DNA of 64,000 nt from Clostridium sp. E02 (GCF_003833015.1 NZ_RJLQ01000019.1:40583-104582), one strand, 5' to 3'. Numbered from the stretch's first letter, positions 38,362-48,013 are shown. Notes: a model not told the origin generated them from the letters alone. Numbers and translations: made by a program.

Positions 38362-40575
38362 CTATGCCTTTTTGATATTCATCAGTTTCTTATTTACTTC
38401 TTTTACTTTCGTCTCGTCAAACGCACTGCTTCTCCGGTTAATCAGCTTAAACAAATCATAATGGACCCTCTTTTCAAATGTGGGGTCCTCCCAGAGCCTG
38501 GGCAGATCGTCTTTTAAGATCTTCCAAGTATCGGGATTCGCCTTTAAATCTCCAACTGTATCCCATAGAGAATAGTACAGATCCGGAGATACCTCTTCAC
38601 TTTCGTCAAGAAACCAGTTTTTCACATTAAAGCCAGGATTTGGATCAATATAGGTAAATTCCTTCACCGGTTCCTGAACCTTTTTCAGAATCATTTGATC
38701 ATGAAGTCCTCCAGAAACTGCTTCGAACTGGTTTTCTCCATCTAAAAGCCTGATTCCTTCGAATATAAAGATACGATCTCCTGTTAATTCCCCAACAGGG
38801 CTTCCATTTACATACAGACAAACCCTTGGTTGATTGGAATATATTTTTATATCAACAGTTTCCTGACAACGCCTGTCATATCGCCTTCCTGCCACATGGA
38901 CAAAAGGTTCACTGCTCCAGCATGCCTTATAATAATAAAAAGCGTCCTTTTTTATAGTCCGGTCATAGCTTACCAGCCCTTTGGCATTCTTTCCTTTTGT
39001 GCCTCCTTCATCCCGGATTGCACTGCCAAAATCAAACATATTCCAGATTACGCTTCCCCACAGCCATGGATTACTTTCAAAAATCCCATATGCTTTCTCA
39101 TGGAAAAGACATTGATACTCTTCTGAATAATCTTTTCGTTTCGGTACATTACTGTGAAAACTGAGATTACAATCCACTCCATATTCGGAAATACCAAGAC
39201 AGACATCAGGATTTTCTTTCTTAAATTTATCAAAAAAATCCTGGTAATCCTGTATTTCTCCATAGTACCATCCATAGTATAAATTGTATCCCACTATATC
39301 AGTAATTCGGTTCATCTTACTTTCCGGTTCCACATTTTTTAAATTTGCACAGGCGGTCAGCCTGGTTCCATCTAATTCCCTGGCAAGCACGTTCAGTTTC
39401 CCCACAGATTCATACATATATGAATTTTCGCCAAACATGGCAATTTCATTTTGTATCCCCCAGAAAAAAACCGATGGATGATGACAGTTTTGAAGTATTA
39501 GCTCCGTTAATTGCTGACATGCATTTTCAAACAGCTGTTTGTTATCTGTCAGACTCAGCATTGGAATCTCACTCCAGACTACAAAACCATCTCTGTCACA
39601 CATATCGTAAATATAAGGTGCATGAGGATAGTGGGTAAGCCGGATCATATCTGCTCCCATTTCGCGGATCAGTGTAAAATCTTCCTCTCGATCTTTTCTC
39701 TCAACTGCGTTTCCAAAGCCTTCCCTGTCCTGGTGAATTCCAACTCCATGAAGACGGGTGTGCTCCCCATTTAAATACATTCCTCCATCCGCAGTCAGTT
39801 TAAAATAACGGAACCCGCAGGTCAGCTCTATGTTATCATAATCCTGTCCGTCTGCAGACAATACCGCCTGCAGGCGATACAGAGCTGGATTTTTCATACC
39901 ATTCCACAGCACGGGATTTGATATGGTAAACCGATTCCATTTATCTGTCACCGGTACCGTTTTTTTCAATACCAGATTTTCATTTGGATCAAAAAGAGAG
40001 TAGGTTATTGTTCCGTCTTCTTTTTCCTTTACAAATGCTTCCAGAGTAAGAACCCCTTCTGTCTCTCCATTCATTTCTGTCAAAAGCTTAATTCCGGGTG
40101 AACCATAATGAAGCAGGTCAAAATGGAACTTTGGTACTGCAATCACATTTACCTCTCTGTATAAGCCGCCAAACATAGTGAAGTCTCCCATGAGAGGAGA
40201 TACATCTTCCGTCTGACGGTTATCCACCAATACGGTAAGAAGATTTTTTTCATCCCAACGGAAATGGTTGGTAATATCGAATCGAAAAGTAGAATAACCG
40301 CCTCTATGGGTTCCTATCAATTCCTGATTCAAATATACGGTACAAACGATATTGGCTCCCAGAAATTCAAGATAAAGCTGATTTCTTTTAAGCCGCCTGT
40401 CCAGCACAAGATCCTTTGTATAAGCATATACTCCCCTTTGATAGTCATGATTTGTGTCGTCATTCCAGGTATGCGGCAGACAAACTGGCTCTCCCTGCAT
40501 GGAGAACGACTCTGGAATCGTTTTATACTTTTCAAAAAACCAGTCCTGATTGATTGGCAGAATAATTCGTGGCAT
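38362..40575 (-). CDS. Glycoside hydrolase family 2 (beta-galactosidase-like)
   Basis: The 737-residue intracellular enzyme has GH2 sugar-binding, immunoglobulin-like and TIM-barrel domains. The barrel shows RLTHYPHAPYIYDMCDRDGF, the acid/base in FFWGIQNE (Glu377) and the nucleophile in LGISEYG (Glu464). There is no signal peptide. After about residue 630 comes a C-terminal helical extension of about 100 residues that is not part of the core fold. It is the last gene of a PTS operon, so it probably acts on an imported beta-glycoside; the substrate cannot be read from the sequence. Confidence 0.93.
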   Translation of the reverse strand: MPRIILPINQDWFFEKYKTIPESFSMQGEPVCLPHTWNDDTNHDYQRGVYAYTKDLVLDRRLKRNQLYLEFLGANIVCTVYLNQELIGTHRGGYSTFRFDITNHFRWDEKNLLTVLVDNRQTEDVSPLMGDFTMFGGLYREVNVIAVPKFHFDLLHYGSPGIKLLTEMNGETEGVLTLEAFVKEKEDGTITYSLFDPNENLVLKKTVPVTDKWNRFTISNPVLWNGMKNPALYRLQAVLSADGQDYDNIELTCGFRYFKLTADGGMYLNGEHTRLHGVGIHQDREGFGNAVERKDREEDFTLIREMGADMIRLTHYPHAPYIYDMCDRDGFVVWSEIPMLSLTDNKQLFENACQQLTELILQNCHHPSVFFWGIQNEIAMFGENSYMYESVGKLNVLARELDGTRLTACANLKNVEPESKMNRITDIVGYNLYYGWYYGEIQDYQDFFDKFKKENPDVCLGISEYGVDCNLSFHSNVPKRKDYSEEYQCLFHEKAYGIFESNPWLWGSVIWNMFDFGSAIRDEGGTKGKNAKGLVSYDRTIKKDAFYYYKACWSSEPFVHVAGRRYDRRCQETVDIKIYSNQPRVCLYVNGSPVGELTGDRIFIFEGIRLLDGENQFEAVSGGLHDQMILKKVQEPVKEFTYIDPNPGFNVKNWFLDESEEVSPDLYYSLWDTVGDLKANPDTWKILKDDLPRLWEDPTFEKRVHYDLFKLINRRSSAFDETKVKEVNKKLMNIKKA

Positions 40576-40612
40576 AAGCCCACCTCCTGATTCGTTAAAT
40601 TCTGTAAAACGA

Positions 40613-41893
40613 TTAAGCCTCTTCTTGCTGCTCCCTCAAAAGTGCTTTTTTCTCTGCACGTTTAAACCATGGGTACCAGAGAATCGGGGAAACAATAAGC
40701 TGTAAAAATAACTGTAATAGAATAATAGAGAATTTGCCTCCCACCATGGCGTGAAATCCCAGAGGCAGCCCGAAAATAGGCTGAACTCCTGAACAGCGTG
40801 CCACGATACCAATTTTTGTAAGAAAATAAGCAATACAAATGTTAATGGAGTTATTTGTAACAAATGGAATTAAAAAATCAAAATTAAATACAAGCGGTGT
40901 TCCAAATATTACAGGTTCAGTGATTCCGAATAATGCCGGAATGAATGCAACTTTACCCAACTGTCTGTACTGCTTGCTTTTGGACCGAAGCATCCAAAAG
41001 ACCAGTCCTAATGCAGAACCTCCCCAGCAGACAATACTAAAAAATCCGTTTCCAACAATGTTTGGAAGAGGCAGTCCTGCTGCAAGTGCTGTCATATTTT
41101 CTGTATCAAGTGCCAGACGAAACGGTGTCACGATAGGACTCACAATATTCGTTCCATGAATACCAAAGAACCAGAGAATCTGCATCAGAAAGCTGGTTAA
41201 TATGGTTGCAGGCAGTGTACTTCCAATTCCCTGTATCGGTTTCTGTATAATAGAATAAATACACTGGTGCAGAGAACTAAATGGTGTTGCAGCAAAAACC
41301 CGGTTTATCAAAACAAACAAAACCCCTACCGCAAAGCATGGAAGTAAAGAGTCAAATGTCTTGGTTACCATAGGGGGAACGCTGTCAGGCATTTTAATGG
41401 TCCAATTTTTCTGGCGGAAAAACACAAATATTCTTCCTACCAAAAGCCCCACTATCATAGCTGTAAAAACGCCTTGAGCCCCTAACCAGGTGGTAGGAAT
41501 CGCTCCTATCCCATCTGCAGTTTTGCCTAAAGGTGTTATAATCAGAAAACACATCAAAGACAGCGCACCAGCCATAGAACCATCTTCATCCGGCAGCATT
41601 CTGTTTACTAAGTTTCTGGCAATTAATACCGTAACATAAAGAGCCAGAGCACCGATTGTAACAGAATTTACGATTGCTAAAATAGGTGTCATTCCGGTTT
41701 TTAGCAGAAATTCCTTTACTGCTGGAACGGGAAAGGCCAACAAGAGTACAGCTACCGAGCCAACCATAATCGGACCAAGTGTTGCCATCATAGTTGTGGA
41801 AATCGTCTGTAAATATTTGTTTTCTCCAATTTTATTAATTACCGGATTGATACGGCGAAAAAAGGCTGTAATTTTATTTTTTAAATTTTCCAT
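40613..41893 (-). CDS. PTS permease EIIC, lactose/cellobiose family
   Basis: The 426-residue membrane protein of about ten helices is the sugar channel of a three-gene PTS. Family parts are MVGSVAVLLLAFPVP near the start, the FGIHGTNIVSPIVTPF block, and FGITEPVIFGTPLVFNFDF, the sugar-binding loop. It lies between EIIB (23 bases upstream) and the GH2 gene (37 bases downstream). Substrate is probably a beta-linked disaccharide. Confidence 0.94.
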   Translation of the reverse strand: MENLKNKITAFFRRINPVINKIGENKYLQTISTTMMATLGPIMVGSVAVLLLAFPVPAVKEFLLKTGMTPILAIVNSVTIGALALYVTVLIARNLVNRMLPDEDGSMAGALSLMCFLIITPLGKTADGIGAIPTTWLGAQGVFTAMIVGLLVGRIFVFFRQKNWTIKMPDSVPPMVTKTFDSLLPCFAVGVLFVLINRVFAATPFSSLHQCIYSIIQKPIQGIGSTLPATILTSFLMQILWFFGIHGTNIVSPIVTPFRLALDTENMTALAAGLPLPNIVGNGFFSIVCWGGSALGLVFWMLRSKSKQYRQLGKVAFIPALFGITEPVIFGTPLVFNFDFLIPFVTNNSINICIAYFLTKIGIVARCSGVQPIFGLPLGFHAMVGGKFSIILLQLFLQLIVSPILWYPWFKRAEKKALLREQQEEA

Positions 41894-41916
41894 AACTCTT
41901 CTCCTCTGTATTATTC

Positions 41917-42225
41917 CTATTTATCCAATAACTGAAGTGCAGTTTCCAAAACTTTTTCCCCGTTCATCATGCCGTAATCCATCATATCAATCACACTGAT
42001 TTTAATTCCTTTTTCCCCATACTCACGTACGATCTCATCATAAAGATAGTTGATCTGAGGTCCCAGCAAAAGTACATCAGTAGGATTTTTATAAGATGCA
42101 AATGCTGATGATGCCATTGCTTTAATTTCAACCTCAATTTTTTTCTTTTTCGCTGATTCCTTCATTTTATTTACCATCATACTTGTTGAAAGTCCGCCTG
42201 CACAAATTAATGTAATGTAAATCAT
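41917..42225 (-). CDS. PTS EIIB, lactose/cellobiose family
   Basis: The 102-residue phosphocarrier has the active Cys8 in LICAGGLSTSMMV and the family stretch VLLLGPQINYLYDEI. It accepts phosphate from EIIA and passes it to the sugar in EIIC. It sits 11 bases after EIIA. Confidence 0.96.
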   Translation of the reverse strand: MIYITLICAGGLSTSMMVNKMKESAKKKKIEVEIKAMASSAFASYKNPTDVLLLGPQINYLYDEIVREYGEKGIKISVIDMMDYGMMNGEKVLETALQLLDK

Positions 42226-42236
42226 ATAGTAACCTC

Positions 42237-42563
42237 CTAATTGTTTTTAGAATAAAAAATACGATACATTTCTACCATTTTTACTGCTATATCATAAGCC
42301 AACATCGCTGTCATCAAATGATCCTGACCATGAACCATTAAAAGATCAGGTTTTTCTCCATCTTCACCTATATTTTCCTGGATTAACTCAGTCTGAAACT
42401 GATGAGCTTTTAACAATGCTACATTGCTTTCTTTTAAAAGCTGATCTGCAAGATTCATCTGATTATCCTTTGCAGCATCGATTGCCTTTAATGCCTTTCC
42501 TCTGCCGTCACCTCCGTTAACAACCAGATTCATAATAACATCTTCTTGATTAAACTGTCCCAT
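42237..42563 (-). CDS. PTS EIIA, lactose/cellobiose family
   Basis: The 108-residue helical trimer-forming protein carries the phosphorylated His78 in LLMVHGQDHLM. It is the first gene of the EIIA-EIIB-EIIC-GH2 operon, with AGGAGG before the ATG and the promoter at 42614-42642. Confidence 0.96.
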   Translation of the reverse strand: MGQFNQEDVIMNLVVNGGDGRGKALKAIDAAKDNQMNLADQLLKESNVALLKAHQFQTELIQENIGEDGEKPDLLMVHGQDHLMTAMLAYDIAVKMVEMYRIFYSKNN

Positions 42564-42613
42564 TAATAATGATACCTCCTAAAACAAGTTTCGTTGTTTT
42601 CCTTTTCATGTGA

Positions 42614-42689
42614 ATTATAATTCTGAAGCGGACTGATTACCAGCCATAAATATACCACATTGAATATGGAAATCTATTCAGTGTGGTAT
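42614..42689 (-). promoter_or_regulatory. PTS operon promoter with 14-bp inverted repeat
   Basis: TATAAT (42614-42619) with a poor -35 (TGGTAA, 42637-42642, 17-base spacer) suggests an activated promoter. Ahead of it is ATACCACATTGAAT (42652-42665) paired with ATTCAGTGTGGTAT (42676-42689), one mismatch. The repeat spans the stop codon of the regulator gene. Its half TCAATGTGGTA ends exactly 33 bases before the -10, as in the regulator's own promoter. Confidence 0.65.
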
Positions 42690-44572
42690 TCTCTTTGACT
42701 TAATAAATCAATCAAGACTTTATATTCAGGATTTTTTATCAAGTATTTTACTGCTTCTGCTTTCAGGATTAATTTTGTGGTATCTTCATAAAATTTATTT
42801 AAATTAGAATCTTCTTTCGTACCAACCGATATGAGAAAAATTACCTGTACTTCATATTTGGTCCATAAAACAGGTTTTTTTAAGATTGCAATATATACTA
42901 GTGTTTCTTCCGTCATTGTCCTATAGGGGTGAGGCATGGCAATAAAATTTCCAAAATCAGTCTGAGCCAGCCCCTCGCGTTTTAAGACTGCATCATAAAA
43001 ACCCTCCGGAAGCTTCCTCTGCTTTTCGATCTTGTTACATAATTCTTTTAGGATTTCCTCCTTATTGTTCCCATTTATATCAACAAAAAACGCTTCTTCT
43101 TTATAATATTTAAAAAGGTATTTTTTCTCCCCTGTCTTAAATAACTCCCGGACAGCTACCTTGTCCGTGTCTCCTAAAAATAGCCCAACTTCTAAAACCG
43201 TCTTAGGCACATAGACAACAATGGAAACCGTGGTCAATACAAACGATACTTTCGAGAAATCAAATAATTTTAATTCTGTTAAATCACAAACATAAATTTC
43301 ATTGAGATATTCTCCAAATTCTTTTTTATATTTATAAGCAAGCAGTCTGGAACTTCCTTTCCCGGAACTGCAGACAATTAATATATTGGTTTTCTGGATC
43401 TTTACATTCTGCTCAATTGCAAGTGCAAAAATCAAAGCCAGATAACCGATTTCACTTTCTGATATCTTTTTTCTGTAATGCTCGGTAAGAACTGTGGATG
43501 CATGGGCTGCGATCGTATAAGCCATGATGTATTTACTTTTAATTTCATCAAGCAGCGGATTTTTAGACTGGATATCATATTTAATTCTGATATCCAATGG
43601 CACCATATGCTGGTTAAGCATCATACGAATTTCGAAATTAACTCTGAAATCCATTTTAAACTGACTATGAACCGACTCCAGCATCTGCATCGTAAGATTA
43701 TCAATTTCTTCTTTAATTACAAAATTGGTCTCATCACAGGAAACCTTTCCAATCATTCTCTTTCCCTTTAAATAGATTTCAATATAAACGATTTCTGCTT
43801 CCAAGCATTCCAGATTTTCAAGCTTTGCTAAAACCTCCATCAGCTCACTGGCAAATTCCCACTCCTTAACTGCAAAATTATTGATATCATTCCTCTTTAA
43901 TGAAACATATTTGCCTCTTTTTATTCGGAACAGAGCTACATATATCTGCTCAAGAAAGGTTTCCAATGCTGTTTCAGAAATATAGATGTCGTATTTCTGA
44001 AGCAAAGGAATGACGATATCTGCAATACATTTCATTTTATCGTCTTTATATTTATCATTTATGATATCCAGTTTATTTCTTTTAACAAAATAGTCGCCTA
44101 TACATCTCCTGCAATCAAATTCTTCTCCAACTATCCGAATACCATAATTAGGCTTTCGCTCTATTTTCAGTTTATATTGTTCCAGAATGCTTTCTACCTC
44201 TTTTATTGTATTCTGCATGGTTGGCCTGGACACAAATAAAAAACTGCTTAAATCATCCAATTTTATATATCCATTATAGTTCAACAAATAAGCCAGAAGA
44301 TAGTTTATTCTGTCTGCCACTGTTTCTGGAATACTGATGTACGGTCTGTTTTTAAAAAAATCGTCGATTCTATGGTTTTCTTTTAACGATAACAGATACC
44401 CATATCGTGGTTTCGATTCGATTGAGAAACCATAATGGGCTGCGGTCTCATTGATTTCCTTAATTCGCATACGAATCGTTTTTGTACTTACTTTAAAACG
44501 ATCCGCCAGTGTTTCTGCCGTTATGTAAGTACCAGAAGAAAATTCCTGCAATATATTATATTTATCTACCAC
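42674..44572 (-). CDS. PRD-containing PTS-controlled transcription activator (BglG/LicR type)
   Basis: The 632-residue regulator has N-terminal helix-turn-helix segments (AETLADRFKVSTKTIRMRIKEI, LDDLSSFLFVSRPTMQNTIKEV), two PTS regulation domains (about 180-400), an EIIB-like domain (LIVCSSGKGSSRLLAYKYKKEF, with Cys) and an EIIA-like C-terminus with the His in FIAMPHPYRT. It is phosphorylated by PTS proteins and activates sugar genes. It lies directly upstream of the EIIA-EIIB-EIIC-GH2 operon on the same strand. Its DNA sites are probably the TCAATGTGGTA motifs. Confidence 0.93.
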   Translation of the reverse strand: MVDKYNILQEFSSGTYITAETLADRFKVSTKTIRMRIKEINETAAHYGFSIESKPRYGYLLSLKENHRIDDFFKNRPYISIPETVADRINYLLAYLLNYNGYIKLDDLSSFLFVSRPTMQNTIKEVESILEQYKLKIERKPNYGIRIVGEEFDCRRCIGDYFVKRNKLDIINDKYKDDKMKCIADIVIPLLQKYDIYISETALETFLEQIYVALFRIKRGKYVSLKRNDINNFAVKEWEFASELMEVLAKLENLECLEAEIVYIEIYLKGKRMIGKVSCDETNFVIKEEIDNLTMQMLESVHSQFKMDFRVNFEIRMMLNQHMVPLDIRIKYDIQSKNPLLDEIKSKYIMAYTIAAHASTVLTEHYRKKISESEIGYLALIFALAIEQNVKIQKTNILIVCSSGKGSSRLLAYKYKKEFGEYLNEIYVCDLTELKLFDFSKVSFVLTTVSIVVYVPKTVLEVGLFLGDTDKVAVRELFKTGEKKYLFKYYKEEAFFVDINGNNKEEILKELCNKIEKQRKLPEGFYDAVLKREGLAQTDFGNFIAMPHPYRTMTEETLVYIAILKKPVLWTKYEVQVIFLISVGTKEDSNLNKFYEDTTKLILKAEAVKYLIKNPEYKVLIDLLSQREYHTE

Positions 44573-44595
44573 TGAAATGCCCTCCTTTCTAAATC

Positions 44596-44645
44596 AGTAT
44601 ATAATTTCAAATCAATAAACTCCAAATATATTTTTACCACATTGA
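44596..44645 (-). promoter_or_regulatory. Promoter of the PRD regulator with half-site
   Basis: TATACT (44596-44601) with TTGGAG 18 bases upstream. TCAATGTGGTA (44635-44645) ends exactly 33 bases before the -10, matching the PTS promoter arrangement. Confidence 0.55.
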
Positions 44646-44712
44646 TTTTAGTAGAATCCTACACTGCCCTCATCGTTAGTTAAGAGAATCAATATAAACA
44701 ATACAATATTAT

Positions 44713-44746
44713 AAAAAACTGCGGCAGATAAATGTCACTGTCGCAG
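44713..44746 (-). terminator. Terminator of the M13 peptidase gene
   Basis: CTGCGACAG and CTGCCGCAG arms (one G-U pair), then TTTTTT on the minus strand. Confidence 0.85.
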
Positions 44747-44760
44747 CTACCAATTTATTT

Positions 44761-46818
44761 CTACCAGATTTTCACTCTCTTATCAGGGGCTATATACATG
44801 GTGTCACCTTCTTTAATCTCCGGATACGTCTGATAGAATGCATCTGTGGCGCTAAGCACTCCATTGACCCTTACCTTAGCCGGGGAATGGGGGTCTGTAT
44901 TGAGACGGTCAATCATTGCTTCCGGCGTATACTTAGAAGCCCAGATTGTTGCATACTGTTGAAACAAAAGTTTTAAATCGCTGCCCTCTCCACTTGCAAT
45001 TGTCGTAATACAAGCCATTGATCCCAGATCTGCAATGTTTTCATTTAACGTCTGGGCACCATTCACTTTTCTGCCCTGAAATCCCTCCAACTCGCTGTAA
45101 TATTCCTCCACCTGTTTGGCCAGTTGGTCGAATTTTGCCCGATCTACTTTCGTCCACCATACATGATAATTTCCGTTTTCATCATAAAGAGAACCGGAGG
45201 AATCAAATGCATGACTTACCTCATGGGCCATTACCATCCCGATTCCACCTAAATTGGATGCTAAGTCTGCACCTGCATCATAAAAGGGAGCTTGCAAAAT
45301 TGCTGCTGGAAAAACAATCTCATTGGCGGTTGGATTGTAATAAGCATTCACGGTCTGGGGCGTCATGCCCCACTCACTTTTATCTACCGGTCCATTGTAT
45401 TTCTTTCTATTAACCGCAATCTGAGCCTTCTGAAGTGAAAGAACATTATCAATTAAGTTCCCTCCTTCTTCGACTGCTGTCACCTTTGCGTCCTTGTAAT
45501 CATCTGGCCACTTGTCTGGATACCCCACCTTTAGATTCATGTGATCCAGCTTTCTGATTGCGGAAGCCTTTGTTTCATCACTCATCCAGCCTAGATTTTC
45601 AATCTGCTTCTTATAGGAGTTTAGAATCAGATGGATCATAGACTCAATGTCCTTTTTATCCGACTTGGAAAAACATTTCTCCACATAAAGTCTACCGAAT
45701 TCAAATCCCAGTATCTTCTGCGTCAACTCGCTTGCTAGCTTCTCCTCTGTCTTTTTTTCTTTTATTCCTTTTTTTAATTGATTCCACTCCAGATAGCTGT
45801 CTCTGATTTCAGGAGTCAGACTGGGGGCAAAATCATTTACTAGGCAAAATAAGGTATACTGTTTTAAAAGAGGAAGTGATTCTGAATTGAAATACCCACT
45901 GATCTTTTTCATCTGATCTTTTTGAACCACAATATAGGTGTCCTGCTTCTCCATCCCAGCTGCCTTTAAAAAGACTTCCATCGTGCCATCTGGAAACAGC
46001 TTCTTTATCTGATCTTTGGAATATGGATTATAAATAACACCTGGATCTCCCTGTTTGCTGAGAGGAAGAGCACTCCCAGCCAAATCCTTTTGCAATTTTA
46101 AAATGTCAGATGATACCTGATCCGCCTCTTCTTTCTTCAATCCTAAAACTCCCATGATCTTGGATATATACGCCCGGTAATGGCTCATCAGTTCTTCCTG
46201 ATCGATATCCTCCAAAGTCTCTTTTCCAGGTCCAAGATCTGCACCGTCAAAATACAGCGCATACCGGCTGGAATTGCCTATATCCTCCGACCACTGGGGC
46301 AGTAAGATACTGCCTACCCCCAGATCCTTATAGATTTTCCCTGCCTGTTTCAAATATTCCTCTACTGTATTAGCGTTACTGATCCCGTCCATATAAACGG
46401 CAAGCCCCCCAAAACCGGCGGCCTGCCTTCCCTCCCGATCCATTCCTGTCAGATAGAGATCGGCAATTTTTTGCTCCAGTGATCCTTCTGCTTCATTTTT
46501 TCTGTTTCTAACAGACTCATGAAGTACTTCATTTAATCTATCATATGCCTCTCTGTCCAGCTTGTAAAACTGACTCCATCCACTTGCATCACCTGGAATC
46601 TTCACTTTGCTTAACATTATCCCATTGATATTATCATAATAATCATCTTGCAGACGAACCTGCAGTGCTTCCCCTGCCGAGGCCTTTCCCTGACCACTTG
46701 CGGGTTTCGCCTCGGTCTTCTTTTCTTTCGGCGAAGGATCTGTTTTTTTCGCACAGCCAGTAAACATCAAAGCCAAAGCTATCATCGCTGCCAATATTTT
46801 AAATAATCTTTTTTTCAT
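44761..46818 (-). CDS. M13-family (neprilysin-like) metallopeptidase lipoprotein
   Basis: The 685-residue lipoprotein has a signal sequence with lipobox LMFTGC (Cys22) and a Lys/Pro/Ala-rich linker. The peptidase motifs are intact: substrate-binding VNAYYNPTANEIVFPAAIL, zinc site VMAHEVSHAFD, and third ligand ENIADLGS. The C-terminus IAPDKRVKIW ends in Trp as in neprilysin relatives. It is a cell-surface oligopeptidase, single gene, possibly for peptide degradation or signalling. Substrate unknown. Confidence 0.95.
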   Translation of the reverse strand: MKKRLFKILAAMIALALMFTGCAKKTDPSPKEKKTEAKPASGQGKASAGEALQVRLQDDYYDNINGIMLSKVKIPGDASGWSQFYKLDREAYDRLNEVLHESVRNRKNEAEGSLEQKIADLYLTGMDREGRQAAGFGGLAVYMDGISNANTVEEYLKQAGKIYKDLGVGSILLPQWSEDIGNSSRYALYFDGADLGPGKETLEDIDQEELMSHYRAYISKIMGVLGLKKEEADQVSSDILKLQKDLAGSALPLSKQGDPGVIYNPYSKDQIKKLFPDGTMEVFLKAAGMEKQDTYIVVQKDQMKKISGYFNSESLPLLKQYTLFCLVNDFAPSLTPEIRDSYLEWNQLKKGIKEKKTEEKLASELTQKILGFEFGRLYVEKCFSKSDKKDIESMIHLILNSYKKQIENLGWMSDETKASAIRKLDHMNLKVGYPDKWPDDYKDAKVTAVEEGGNLIDNVLSLQKAQIAVNRKKYNGPVDKSEWGMTPQTVNAYYNPTANEIVFPAAILQAPFYDAGADLASNLGGIGMVMAHEVSHAFDSSGSLYDENGNYHVWWTKVDRAKFDQLAKQVEEYYSELEGFQGRKVNGAQTLNENIADLGSMACITTIASGEGSDLKLLFQQYATIWASKYTPEAMIDRLNTDPHSPAKVRVNGVLSATDAFYQTYPEIKEGDTMYIAPDKRVKIW

Positions 46819-46859
46819 GGAATTACCCTCTCTTTGCTATATCCAAGAATTTTCAGCTA

Positions 46860-46891
46860 CGAAAAAAGGAAGCGGATTTCTCCACTTCCTT
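46860..46891 (-). terminator. Terminator of the oxidoreductase-cmk-ispH-S1 operon
   Basis: AAGGAAGTGGA and TCCGCTTCCTT arms with a GAAA loop, then TTTTT on the minus strand. Confidence 0.88.
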
Positions 46892-46912
46892 ATCTGCTTT
46901 TCTATATTATGC

Positions 46913-48013
46913 TTAAACTTCGTCAGAATATACCGGGCCATCTTCTTCCTGATATTCATCCTGTACCTGAAGTGCTTTGATACTTAAGCTGATCTTTTTA
47001 TCTTCTTCGTTGAAATCAACAACCATTGCTTCGATTTCCTGACCAATGCTTAAAACGTCTGCAGGTTTATCTACGTGCTCTTTGGAAATCTGGGATACAT
47101 GTAACAATGCATCCACGCCTGGCTCTAATTCAACAAATGCACCGAAATCAGTCATTCTTGCTACTCTTCCAGTGATAACGTTTCCAATTGCATACTTCTC
47201 AGCTGCATCTTTCCATGGATTGGTCTCTGGGAATTTTAAGCTAAGAGCAATTTTGTCGCCGTTAATGTCTTTGATTAATACTTCCAGCTTTTCGCCTGTC
47301 TTAAACGCCTTCTTCGGGCTCTCTACTCTTCCCCAGCTCATTTCTGAAATATGAAGTAAGCCATCCGCTCCGCCAAGGTCAATGAAGGCACCAAAATCAG
47401 TTACGTTCTTAATTACACCTTCTACTACATCGCCTGCATGGATTTTTGCAAATAATTCTTTCTGCAGTTCGGCTCTCTTCGCAACCATAATCTGCTTTCT
47501 ATCTCCAATGATTCTTCTTCTTCTGGGATTGAATTCAGTGATTATAAATTCGATTTCTTTATCCGAATATTTAGATAAATCTTTCTCATAAACATCAGAT
47601 ACCAGACTTGCAGGAATAAATACTCTTGCTCCCTCTACAACTACGCTTAAACCACCGCCAAGTACCTGTGTAACTTTTGCAGTAAGTACTTCATGGCTTT
47701 CAAATGCTTCTTCTATTTTCTTGTTGCCTCTGTCAGCTGCAAGTCTCTTATAAGACAGTGCTACCTGACCCTCACCATCGTTAACTCTGGTAACTTTGGC
47801 TTCCATATCTTCCCCTACCTGTACAACAGTTGTAAGGTCTAAGTTCTGGTCATCCGTGTATTCGTTACGTGGGATAATGCCGTCAGACTTGTAGCCTATA
47901 TTCAAGACGATCTCATCTTCTTTTACGTCGATGACTTTACCAGTGACGATCTCTCCTGTACGTATAGTTTTTAATGATTCCTCTAACATTTGTTCAAAAC
48001 TTAATTCTGACAT
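46913..48013 (-). CDS. rpsA: S1 RNA-binding protein (ribosomal protein S1-like, four domains)
   Basis: The 366-residue protein carries four S1 domains (about 15-82, 100-165, 185-253 and 270-340), each with the GxVxxVxxxG and DFGAFVxL style motifs (NVTDFGAFIDLGGADGLLH, RMTDFGAFVELEPGVDALLH). This is the shorter S1 type of Firmicutes; it aids mRNA binding to the ribosome. It overlaps the end of ispH by 20 bases but has its own AGGAGG nine bases before the ATG. In several Clostridia ispH and S1 are one fused gene; here they are separate frames. Confidence 0.93.
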   Translation of the reverse strand: MSELSFEQMLEESLKTIRTGEIVTGKVIDVKEDEIVLNIGYKSDGIIPRNEYTDDQNLDLTTVVQVGEDMEAKVTRVNDGEGQVALSYKRLAADRGNKKIEEAFESHEVLTAKVTQVLGGGLSVVVEGARVFIPASLVSDVYEKDLSKYSDKEIEFIITEFNPRRRRIIGDRKQIMVAKRAELQKELFAKIHAGDVVEGVIKNVTDFGAFIDLGGADGLLHISEMSWGRVESPKKAFKTGEKLEVLIKDINGDKIALSLKFPETNPWKDAAEKYAIGNVITGRVARMTDFGAFVELEPGVDALLHVSQISKEHVDKPADVLSIGQEIEAMVVDFNEEDKKISLSIKALQVQDEYQEEDGPVYSDEV

